Notes under the pieces: generated by a model
The model's input: only the letters and a program-made list of their open reading frames with translations
What the model was told of the DNA's origin: nothing
The model's database searches: none
Part shown: positions 24,984 through 32,742 of the stretch, one piece after another
Layout of the letters: each line of letters begins with the position of its first letter
Numbering within the stretch: the first letter of the stretch is position 1
Assembly: GCA_903853385.1 (NCBI GenBank)
Contig: CAINTJ010000034.1
Coordinates: 1 to 48,276 of the forward strand
Source: an uncultured Gammaproteobacteria bacterium
GTDB lineage: Bacteria > Pseudomonadota > Gammaproteobacteria > Pseudomonadales > Pseudohongiellaceae
Direction: 5' to 3'
Length of the DNA: 48,276 nucleotides
Program-made: the position numbers and the translations under genes

Positions 24984-26477
24984 ATGCGAAGCGCCCGATT
25001 CACCCGCAATACCCTCTCCCTCGCGCTGGCTTTGCTGTCAGCCAATCTGGCCTGCGCGGCTGTCGGTGATCTGGAGCTGTATGTCGACAGCACCACAAAA
25101 CAGATTTTTGCTGAACCCGGCCCAAACCGGGTAAAGATGGGCACGTTCCGCCCGGTAACAGAGGCCGCGGCACCGGCTGCAACCAGCTCTGCAATCAGCG
25201 CTTCTGCTGCAGGCAGTGGCGTACCGGTAGTGGACCTGTCGGCACTGGAAACCAAAGTGAAGCAGCAGGATGAGAAAATTGCGAGTCTGGCTGCCACCCA
25301 GAACAAGAGCGGCTGGACCAACAACATCCAGATGCGTGGTTATGCCCAGCTGCGCTATAACGAAATGGTTGGTGGCGACCGCGGCATCAACCTGTGGACT
25401 GATCGCTCTGTAGGTGATCAGGACTCGCTGGGCGATTCCGACAAGAACCTGGTGATAAGGCGCGCCCGCGTGGTCATCGAAGGCAGTCTTGGCTCACGCG
25501 CCAGTTTCAAAATTGAACCGGATTTTTCCACTACCGTCAGTGGCAGCCTTAACGTGGTGCAAATCAGGGAAGCCTTTGGCGAGATCAACCTGACCGATGA
25601 CAAAGTCAACCGCGTCCGGGTCGGCGCCACCAAGGTGCCGTTCGGCTTCCAGGAACTGATGTCCAGCTCGGCCTGGATGACGTTCGACAGCTCCGATGCC
25701 TTCGAAAGTGCCGTCAAGGATGAACGCGATACCGGTGCGTTCTATTTCTACACCCCCAAAGACATCCAGGCCCGCTTCAGCGAAATCGCGGCCGCCGGCC
25801 TCAAGCACACCGGCAACTACGGCTTGTTCGCGGTGGGCGCTTATAACGGCGAAGGCCTCAACAAAGCCGAAAAGAATGACGGCATGCATTGGGTGGCGCG
25901 CGCGACCTACCCGTGGAAATTCTCCAATGGCCAGTTCTTTGAAGCCAGCGTGCAGGCCTATACCGGCGAATTCGTACCAACTACTGGCGCCTACCGCGCC
26001 GCCGGCGATGTCAGTAAGACGCCCATCATTCCGAATGCCAATCTGTGGGGTTACCGTGATCGCCGCGTAGGTGTGAGTGCCGTGTGGTTCCCGCAACCGT
26101 TCGGCGTGCAAGCTGAATGGAACTGGGGCAAATCGCCACAACTTGACCTGGCCAGCAACACCATCACCGATGGCAACGTTGACGGTGGTTATCTGCAGGC
26201 CATGTACATGATCGCCACCAGCCACGGCTCGCTGGTGCCGTTCATCCGCTGGCAGAGCTATAGCGGTGGCAACAAACTCGAGACCAACGCCCCCTACAAC
26301 GAGGTCAACGACACCGAACTGGGCCTCAAGTGGTTGCTTGCGAAAGAAGTGGAATTCACCACCGAGTACCATCACATGAATCGCAACAACCTGGTCACCG
26401 GCAACCGTGCGGGCCGCATCGACTACCAGCACTTCAACGCCGATGCGCTGCGCTTCCAGGTGCAGTTCAACTATTAA
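24984..26477 (+). CDS. OprO/OprP-type phosphate-selective porin
   Basis: A 497-residue outer-membrane porin. A signal peptide covers about 1-26 (NTLSLALALLSANLACA). A short linker with a coiled-coil-like segment follows (VDLSALETKVKQQDEKIASLA near 80-100). The barrel starts at GYAQLRYNEM and includes RRARVVIEGSLGSRASFKIEPDF near 154-176, the hallmark of the OprO/OprP (Porin_O_P) family, with a C-terminal QVQFNY. OprP and OprO form trimers selective for phosphate or pyrophosphate. AGGAC lies before the ATG. Pho-box-like repeats upstream support phosphate-starvation control. The spacing to the sigma/anti-sigma pair upstream (212 bases) argues for its own promoter. Confidence 0.92.
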   Translation: MRSARFTRNTLSLALALLSANLACAAVGDLELYVDSTTKQIFAEPGPNRVKMGTFRPVTEAAAPAATSSAISASAAGSGVPVVDLSALETKVKQQDEKIASLAATQNKSGWTNNIQMRGYAQLRYNEMVGGDRGINLWTDRSVGDQDSLGDSDKNLVIRRARVVIEGSLGSRASFKIEPDFSTTVSGSLNVVQIREAFGEINLTDDKVNRVRVGATKVPFGFQELMSSSAWMTFDSSDAFESAVKDERDTGAFYFYTPKDIQARFSEIAAAGLKHTGNYGLFAVGAYNGEGLNKAEKNDGMHWVARATYPWKFSNGQFFEASVQAYTGEFVPTTGAYRAAGDVSKTPIIPNANLWGYRDRRVGVSAVWFPQPFGVQAEWNWGKSPQLDLASNTITDGNVDGGYLQAMYMIATSHGSLVPFIRWQSYSGGNKLETNAPYNEVNDTELGLKWLLAKEVEFTTEYHHMNRNNLVTGNRAGRIDYQHFNADALRFQVQFNY

Positions 26478-26512
26478 ACATGACCGGACCTGGCTGCGGC
26501 CAAACGCCGCAT

Positions 26513-26546
26513 GGCAGGATGGGCCCAAAGGTAATAACATCCTGCC
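26513..26546 (+). terminator. weak hairpin after the porin gene
   Basis: GGCAGGATG (26513-26521) pairs with CATCCTGCC (26538-26546) across a 16-base loop, with a short T-rich tail (TTGATTTT). It may end the porin transcript before regB. The long loop and imperfect tail make it uncertain. Confidence 0.35.
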
Positions 26547-26564
26547 GTCTTGATTTTGTATGCG

Positions 26565-27887
26565 ATGCTCCGCAAGGGGCGTCGCTCATTGATTTTCGTG
26601 ATCACCCTCGCTTCCCGTAGCACTCTGCATCTCAACCTTCAGCGCCTGCAGGTAATCCGCGCCATCGTGGCTGGCCTGCAACTGGCGGCACTGGCCTATG
26701 CCCGCTTTGAGCTGGCACTCAACCTCAACTACACCCTGATACTGCTGATACTAATGCTGCTGGCCTTGCTCAATGGCGGCTTGCTATGGCGACTCCGACG
26801 CGCGGTTTCGCCCAGCCAGCAGGAATTCCTGCTGCATTTGTTGGTGGATGTACTGGGGTTGTGTGTATTGCTGTATTTCACCGGCGGCGCCACCAATCCC
26901 TTCATCTCCTATCTGCTGGTGCCCGTCACCATTGCTGCCGCAACACTGCCGTGGTTACAGGCCACCGGGGTGGCAGCAAGCGCGTTATGCAGTTATTCAT
27001 TGCTGCTGTTCTACTACCAACCCTTGCCGGCCTTCATGCCGACCGCAGCCGGCGAACATGCAGAGCACATGAGCGGAAGCAATCCTGTCCCTAATCTGCA
27101 TAGTGTGGGCATGTGGCTGAACTTTGCGGTCAGCGCTGCCTTGATCATCTATTTCGTGGTGAAAATGGCGGCCGAACTGCGCGTGCGAGAAGCAAAACTG
27201 CGCCAGTATCGCGAAGAAACATTACGCAATGAACAGATTGTGGCGGTGGCCACCCAGGCGGCCGGTACCGCGCATGCATTGGGAACTCCGCTGGCAACGA
27301 TGGCGGTGCTGTTGAAGGAAATGGTAGTGGAACACACCGATCAGCCCTTGCTGTTGAATGATCTCACTACCCTGCAGAATCAGGTCAACAATTGTCGCGT
27401 CACGCTGCAAAGCCTGGCACGCAAGGCGGATTTCAAACATCGGGAACCACAGCAGTTGCCGCTGGCGGCATTCCTGAAATCAATGGTGCAGCAGTGGCAA
27501 TTGTTGCGGCCGGAAGTGCCCTGCCATTTCGCGGTGCCGGCTGGCGACAGCCCAACCCTGGCAGTGGATACCACGCTGGAACAAGCGTTGATCAACATAC
27601 TCAACAACTCGGCCGATGCCAGCCCGACCGGCATCAGCATCATGGCGAGCTGGGATGCTCACCAATGGCAATTACAAGTGCGGGATCAAGGTGCGGGGAT
27701 TGCGCGAGAAGTTCAGGAATTGCTCGGCACCAGCATCATCAGCAACAAAGCCGATGGCATGGGCGTGGGGCTGGTGTTGAGTCAGGCCACCTTGAACCGG
27801 CTCGGCGGCAGTGTCAGTCTCTATCCGCAACAACCGCATGGCACACTCACGGTCATCGAAGTGCCGCTGGTGCAAAATCATGCATGA
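26565..27887 (+). CDS. regB: RegB/PrrB/RoxS-family redox sensor histidine kinase
   Basis: A 440-residue kinase from ATG 26565 (a TTG five codons earlier is possible). Six helices fill the first 210 residues. Between helices 3 and 4 lies GGATNPF, the family quinone-binding GGxxNPF motif. The H-box is AHALGTPLATMAV with phosphorylated His237, the unusual form typical of RegB. The dimerisation domain has NNCRVTLQSL, as in the family. The ATPase domain has INILNNSADAS and GMGVGLVLSQ. RegB senses the quinone pool and oxygen state and phosphorylates RegA. It overlaps regA by eight bases. The whole unit lies downstream of the porin gene with its own gap of 87 bases. Confidence 0.92.
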   Translation: MLRKGRRSLIFVITLASRSTLHLNLQRLQVIRAIVAGLQLAALAYARFELALNLNYTLILLILMLLALLNGGLLWRLRRAVSPSQQEFLLHLLVDVLGLCVLLYFTGGATNPFISYLLVPVTIAAATLPWLQATGVAASALCSYSLLLFYYQPLPAFMPTAAGEHAEHMSGSNPVPNLHSVGMWLNFAVSAALIIYFVVKMAAELRVREAKLRQYREETLRNEQIVAVATQAAGTAHALGTPLATMAVLLKEMVVEHTDQPLLLNDLTTLQNQVNNCRVTLQSLARKADFKHREPQQLPLAAFLKSMVQQWQLLRPEVPCHFAVPAGDSPTLAVDTTLEQALINILNNSADASPTGISIMASWDAHQWQLQVRDQGAGIAREVQELLGTSIISNKADGMGVGLVLSQATLNRLGGSVSLYPQQPHGTLTVIEVPLVQNHA

Positions 27888-28422
27888 AGGCAAGAGCATT
27901 CTGCTGCTTGATGATGATGCGGTCTTTGTGGAAACGCTGGCGCGGGCCTTGGTTCGGCGCGGTTACCAGGTAGTGTGCGCCACCAACATTGCCACCGCGT
28001 TGCAGTTGGCGCAGGTGTCCGTGCCGGTCTATGCCATTGTCGACCTGAAGATTGCCGAGGAATCCGGTATGGATTGCATTACCCCCTTGCTGGCACTCAA
28101 TCCCGCGCTGCGCATCCTGATGCTGACTGGCTACGCCTCTGTCGCCACTGCAGTGACCGCGATCAAGGCCGGCGCGTTTGACTATGCCTGCAAGCCCCTT
28201 GATGCCGATGAGATATTGAGCAAACTCGGCCTTACTGCCGCTAACCCGCTCACAGTGTCAGCGACGGAAGTGGCACCGTTATCGGTAAAACGGCTGGCAT
28301 GGGAACATATCCAGCGCGTGTTGCAGGAACAAGATGGCAACATCTCGGCCACAGCCCGCACGCTGGGCATGCATCGCCGCACCTTGCAGCGCATGCTGGG
28401 AAAAAGGCCGGTTAAACAGTAA
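27880..28422 (+). CDS. regA: RegA/PrrA/ActR/RoxR-family response regulator
   Basis: A 180-residue regulator. The receiver domain has an Asp triad near 12-14 (LLDDDA), phosphorylated Asp55 in VDLKIAEESGMD, and Lys in CKPLDADE near 106. A Pro-poor linker leads to a Fis-type helix-turn-helix at the C-terminus (GNISATARTLGMHRRTLQRML), the near-invariant RegA DNA-binding segment. RegA controls respiration, redox balance and, in some bacteria, carbon or nitrogen fixation. The start overlaps the end of regB, so the pair is translationally coupled. Confidence 0.93.
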   Translation: MHEGKSILLLDDDAVFVETLARALVRRGYQVVCATNIATALQLAQVSVPVYAIVDLKIAEESGMDCITPLLALNPALRILMLTGYASVATAVTAIKAGAFDYACKPLDADEILSKLGLTAANPLTVSATEVAPLSVKRLAWEHIQRVLQEQDGNISATARTLGMHRRTLQRMLGKRPVKQ

Positions 28423-28500
28423 TTGTCCCGGCGCAAAATTGCTGACACTGCTCACAGCTGTAGAAAATTCGGGCAACCATTCATCCACACCGTAACCCTG

Positions 28501-30915
28501 CTAGTAATCAAACCTGGCACTGGCAAACAAGGTGCGTTGTGCATAAGGGTACAAGGTGAAATAGGTTTTGTTGGTGAGGTTATCCACGCCAACGGAAACC
28601 GACCAATGTTGCGCCAATTGGTAGAGCACCTTGGCATCGAACACACTGAAGTTGCTGCGACCACCGTAGACCCCGGGGTTGGGGTCGGGATACAGACGGG
28701 CAGTAGTATTGAACAGCCCACTGTGCTGTCTGCCGCTGTAGCGCCAGCCCAGGCTGTAGGACAGCGCTTCAGTTGCGTGATAGACGCCCAGCAATGACGC
28801 GCGCAGCTCGGGAATCAACGGCAGTTTCGTGCCTTCCAGGCCAGGGTTGGCAATGTCCTGCTCTATCCGGGCATGGACATAAGTAAGGCTGCCGGAAACA
28901 TCCAGACCATTCACCAGCACGTTGCCGGCTTGTATGGCAGTTTCAATGCCGTAAGTGCGTACCTTGTCGATGTTCTGCACGCTACTGATGCTGAAACCCG
29001 GCAAGGTCGTGATGTCTGCCTGCGATACCAGCGCATCCTGTTTCTCTTCGCCGAACAATGAAGTTCTCCATGCGCCATTGCCCAGCATCCGCTCCAGTGC
29101 AAATTCCCAGGCATCGGCAGTCTCCGGTTTGAGATTCGGATTGTTGGTCAGCGCCACATTATAGGGTGCCGGAAAACCGGCAAGCTGGGCCGCGGTTGCG
29201 GTGCCGCCGCCCACTTGCGTTATGCCGATGTTCTTGAACAACTCATTGACGGTTGGCAAGCGTACACCGCGGCCATAGGAGCTGCGCAGCTGCCAATCAT
29301 CGGAAATCTGGTAAGAAACTGAAGCCTTGGGCGAAAACGCGTAGACGGTTTTGTCCTGGTACACCACGTTGGCATTGTTGGCAAAGTTGCTGCCTTGGGC
29401 CGCCTGCCATTGCTCTTCCCGGCCACCCACTACCAGCTTCACCGCAGGTGAAAGTTGCCAGGCATCCTGCAGATAGACAGCGGTAGTGGTTGTGACTCCC
29501 CTGGAATTGGTAGTGAGCGTTCCTGCCGGACTCTCGAGAAAACTGCTGCCGGCAACCAGATTGTATTGGGTCGTCCTGGTCGTATAACGATCCGCGTGAT
29601 AACCGAAGCTCACTCGATGCCGGCTTTGCAGATTGCCGTCGGGGCGCCATTCGCCACGCATGTCGAGATTGATCCAACCGGTACCATCGCCATAGGTAAT
29701 GGTGCCGGCCGTGGCTGCCAGGCTGGGCGTGGTGCCAAAATTGCCAGAGGAAGCACGAATCACGTCTTGGTCCTGGTTGAAGTAGTTGAACACCAGTTCA
29801 CCGTCCCAACTACCTGCCGTTGTGGACTTCAGTGACAGAGCGTGCAGCAAATACAAGCTGTCAGTACGACTATAGCTGGGCGCAGTCACACTGTAGTCCT
29901 TGCCATCAATGCGCAAATATCTGAAGGCACCCGCTGCACTGGTGCTGCCGTAGATGGTAGTGCCGGCAGCATCCCTCAGATAACTGTCCACCGCCTTGTC
30001 GGAAATGTTTTTCCACACGTCCAGGGTGTAGGCGGCTCGCAACATCGGGTTAATGTCATAGGCCACTTTTATGGTGCCATCGTCCTTGACGGTATGATCG
30101 GCGCTGATGGCGGCCGTGTTGACTCGCACATTGTTGGCGATGTCCCTGTCGTAATAGGCTCCCGTCACCTCGGTGAACTGGCCAGCGGCGGCAGCACCGA
30201 CTTTGAGTGAAGCCGCAGTAAAATCGGTAGGGTGACTGTGATTATCCAGACGATCCCCACTCACCCAATAAGAGAAATCACCCTGCTTGCCGCCAACCAT
30301 AGCCGACACGTGCTCACCCTGGAAATTTTTGCCGGTGCCATACAGTTTGAAATTCTCAACAAAGGTGTCCAGTTTTACATGGGCTTCAAACTTTTCCGGC
30401 ATGTGCGTTGACATCAGCACCACGCCACCCACCGAATTGCCCGGATACAACGCCGAGAACGGCCCGTACATGACGTCCACACGATCAATGGAGCTTTGCG
30501 GCACCATGCTCCAGCGCGGGCCGGGGCAGCAGCTGTTGTTCAGGAAGTTGGACAGCAAGGAGCCATCACCGTAGACAATGGTCTCGGCGCTGGAGTTGAC
30601 GCCATACATGCGTATGGCAAGCCCGCCGTTGACGTCGCCAATGAATCGTTCGCGCACATGCACGCCCGGCAGATAAAGCAAGGCACCGGCTGATGAAACC
30701 GAGTTGACGCTTTCACTGATCTGCGTGGAAGTGATGCTTTCAACAGTCGCAGGAATATTGGCCGGCACAGCTGGATTGCTGGTAACGCCGTTGATTTGAA
30801 TCACTTCAGGCTTGGCGGCGTTATCCGCTTGGGCCTGGGACTGAACTGCATCTTCTGACAATGCGGGCAATGAAAGCAGCAGCAATACTGCCATCATTGA
30901 TCGGTAGTGCTGCAT
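28501..30915 (-). CDS. TonB-dependent outer-membrane receptor
   Basis: An 804-residue receptor. ATG 30915 is chosen because GAGGGGAG lies just upstream and a signal peptide follows (MMAVLLLLSLPALS); the longer frame to 30987 has no such features. The plug domain is at about 30-170, with SINSVSSAGALLYLPGV-type sequence, RMYGVNSSAETIVYGDG and the conserved VDVMYGPFSALYPGNSVGGVV near 140-160. The barrel follows, with YGRGVRLPTVNELF near 590 and a C-terminal ARFDY. A Cys pair in the plug (NSCCPGP) is unusual. The ligand cannot be read from sequence; iron chelates are the commonest for receptors next to PepSY genes. It is divergent from the PepSY gene with paired operator-like sites between. Confidence 0.9.
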   Translation of the reverse strand: MQHYRSMMAVLLLLSLPALSEDAVQSQAQADNAAKPEVIQINGVTSNPAVPANIPATVESITSTQISESVNSVSSAGALLYLPGVHVRERFIGDVNGGLAIRMYGVNSSAETIVYGDGSLLSNFLNNSCCPGPRWSMVPQSSIDRVDVMYGPFSALYPGNSVGGVVLMSTHMPEKFEAHVKLDTFVENFKLYGTGKNFQGEHVSAMVGGKQGDFSYWVSGDRLDNHSHPTDFTAASLKVGAAAAGQFTEVTGAYYDRDIANNVRVNTAAISADHTVKDDGTIKVAYDINPMLRAAYTLDVWKNISDKAVDSYLRDAAGTTIYGSTSAAGAFRYLRIDGKDYSVTAPSYSRTDSLYLLHALSLKSTTAGSWDGELVFNYFNQDQDVIRASSGNFGTTPSLAATAGTITYGDGTGWINLDMRGEWRPDGNLQSRHRVSFGYHADRYTTRTTQYNLVAGSSFLESPAGTLTTNSRGVTTTTAVYLQDAWQLSPAVKLVVGGREEQWQAAQGSNFANNANVVYQDKTVYAFSPKASVSYQISDDWQLRSSYGRGVRLPTVNELFKNIGITQVGGGTATAAQLAGFPAPYNVALTNNPNLKPETADAWEFALERMLGNGAWRTSLFGEEKQDALVSQADITTLPGFSISSVQNIDKVRTYGIETAIQAGNVLVNGLDVSGSLTYVHARIEQDIANPGLEGTKLPLIPELRASLLGVYHATEALSYSLGWRYSGRQHSGLFNTTARLYPDPNPGVYGGRSNFSVFDAKVLYQLAQHWSVSVGVDNLTNKTYFTLYPYAQRTLFASARFDY

Positions 30916-30979
30916 TACAACTCCCCTCAAATGAATTTTTGCTGGCGAGGAGTTTAGGCAAGGCAGGCAGTTTCCGGAA

Positions 30980-30996
30980 TGTGACACGATGTCGCA
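30980..30996. promoter_or_regulatory. palindromic operator-like site 1 (TonB receptor/PepSY intergenic)
   Basis: TGTGAC-ACGAT-GTCGCA fits TGYGAC-N5-GTCRCA and is an imperfect palindrome. It lies 65 bases upstream of the receptor start. Its partner site is centred 41 bases away, about four helical turns. Confidence 0.45.
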
Positions 30997-31020
30997 GGGA
31001 AAACCAAAATACTCACCAGG

Positions 31021-31037
31021 TGCGACTTTTTGTCACA
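31021..31037. promoter_or_regulatory. palindromic operator-like site 2 (TonB receptor/PepSY intergenic)
   Basis: TGCGAC-TTTTT-GTCACA is the mirror version of site 1. It is centred about 44 bases before the start point expected from the TATAAT at 31061, near where class II activators of the CRP/FNR type bind. Confidence 0.45.
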
Positions 31038-31060
31038 CCACCGGTACCTGCTCCAGTGTC

Positions 31061-31066
31061 TATAAT
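31061..31066 (+). promoter_or_regulatory. -10 element (TATAAT) for the PepSY gene
   Basis: An exact TATAAT with a TG four bases upstream and no good -35 hexamer, which fits an activator-dependent promoter reading towards the PepSY gene 93 bases downstream. Confidence 0.45.
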
Positions 31067-31158
31067 TTGACTGCCCTGCTGGTGTCAAACCTCAAAAGAA
31101 ACATCTGAGCTCCCTGCAGACATCCGATTGATCAGCAGAGCTGCCGCCTGGAGTTGAA

Positions 31159-32511
31159 GTGGAAAACCTGAATTCCCAACAACTGTATCGCACTTTGTGG
31201 CGCTGGCATTTTTATGCCGGCGTTTTTTCGCTTCCCTTTGTGGTCATTTTGGCCATTACCGGTGCCATCTATCTTTTCAAGCCGCAGCTTGATGCAATCC
31301 ACGACGCGCCATATCGCCATCTGCTGATAACAGGCGAATTTTCCATGCCTGAACAACAAGTGGCGGCAGCGCTGGCGGCAGTGCCGCATGCCAGATTCAC
31401 CGACTACGAATTGCCGCGCGAAACCGGCGATGCAGTCAACATCCTGCTGAACCTCGCAGGTGAAAAAATCCGTGTCTATGTACATCCGCAAACCCTGCAG
31501 GTAGTGAACGTCGAAAAAGAAGAACAGCGCTTTGTACGGATCGTGCATCAAGTGCACGGTGAATTGCTGATGGGAAAAACCGGCTCGGTATTGGTAGAGC
31601 TGGCTGCCTGCTGGGCCATAGTGCTGGTGTTGACCGGCATCTATTTATGGTTCCCCCGCAATGCCAACGGCCTGGCCGGCGTGCTCTACCCGAGGTTCTC
31701 GCTGAAAGGCCGTTTGTTCTGGCGTGACTTGCATGCAGTGATCGGCCTCTGGATTTCATGCTTTGTGTTGTTCCTGCTGCTGACAGCACTGCCGTGGGCG
31801 CTGGTGTGGGGCAGCGCCTTCAAGGAAGTGCGGACTCTTACCGGCACCACTGCTGCAAAGGCGGACTGGAACATCGCCGGTCGTGCGGAGCCAGCTGATG
31901 AACATGCAGAGCACAATCATGCTGACATGGGCTTCACTCCTCTGCCCCAAACCGGAACCCATGCGGGCACTGATACTGCGACAAGCCTTGACCAAATAGT
32001 ACGGGAAGCACAGGCACTGCACTTTGCTTATCCGGTGCTGGTTTCGCCGCCTTCACGAAAATCGGCAGAGTGGACGGTCACTTCGGATGCCCAGAATCGT
32101 CCACTGCGGGCAGATGCTGCCTTTGATGCGAAAACTGGTGCACTGGTCAGCCGGCAGGATTTTTCCCGACGCCACATCCTTGATCGCATTGTGGGAATCG
32201 GCGTGGCAGCGCATGAAGGCCAATTGTTTGGCTGGATCAATCAGCTCTTGGGTTTTCTGACGGCTGCGGGTTTGGTTGCGATCAGCGTTAGCGGCTTTTT
32301 AATGTGGCGCAAACGCGCTCCCGATGGAGTGCTGGGCGCACCTCCTGCCATGCCAGATGCCAAAATCGGCGCCGGCTTTGTCGCAATTATCACGATAACG
32401 GCGATCTTGCTGCCGGTCTTGGGAGCGTCGCTCATTGTTGTTTTTCTGGTTGAGAAATTTCTGGTTGCACGCTGGAGTCGTGCACACAGGTGGCTGGGAT
32501 TGGAACCATAG
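31159..32511 (+). CDS. PepSY-associated transmembrane protein
   Basis: A 450-residue inner-membrane protein of the PepSY_TM family. The start LYRTLWRWHFYAGVFSLPFV is the family signature with the first helix near 15-37. Helices follow near 145-165, 190-215, 355-380 and 405-430. Two periplasmic loops hold PepSY-like domains, and a His-rich stretch (DEHAEHNHADMGF near 250-262) might bind metal. Such proteins usually lie next to TonB-dependent receptors for siderophores or metals and may reduce or pass on the imported ligand; that role is inferred. GTG start with GGAG about five bases upstream. It lacks the flavodoxin-reductase domain of the fused versions. Confidence 0.88.
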   Translation: MENLNSQQLYRTLWRWHFYAGVFSLPFVVILAITGAIYLFKPQLDAIHDAPYRHLLITGEFSMPEQQVAAALAAVPHARFTDYELPRETGDAVNILLNLAGEKIRVYVHPQTLQVVNVEKEEQRFVRIVHQVHGELLMGKTGSVLVELAACWAIVLVLTGIYLWFPRNANGLAGVLYPRFSLKGRLFWRDLHAVIGLWISCFVLFLLLTALPWALVWGSAFKEVRTLTGTTAAKADWNIAGRAEPADEHAEHNHADMGFTPLPQTGTHAGTDTATSLDQIVREAQALHFAYPVLVSPPSRKSAEWTVTSDAQNRPLRADAAFDAKTGALVSRQDFSRRHILDRIVGIGVAAHEGQLFGWINQLLGFLTAAGLVAISVSGFLMWRKRAPDGVLGAPPAMPDAKIGAGFVAIITITAILLPVLGASLIVVFLVEKFLVARWSRAHRWLGLEP

Positions 32512-32742
32512 GCTGCAACGGTATCCATAGGCGCATTGCTGCCGCCAATGACTTGCCTGGCCTCATGCAGTTTATGAAATTTTGTATGCAGCGCGCTTAA
32601 GGTCTAATTGCACACTGCCATCACGCGCTTTCATTAAATCGACGGCATGTACATGCCAGACACAAAGCATTAAAGTTCCTTTCCCCGTAGCGGTGTGAAG
32701 CCGCCATCCAATTGCGTCAGAGCCACTAGAACAATTATTACT

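Noticed and set aside
25494-26540. Long minus-strand open frame (348 codons) opposite the phosphate-type porin
   Set aside because: Mirror of a well-supported coding frame; the translation has no domain and no ribosome site.
30916-31158. Possible Fur box for the TonB receptor
   Set aside because: No GATAATGATAATC-like stretch is visible; the palindromes there have a different sequence.
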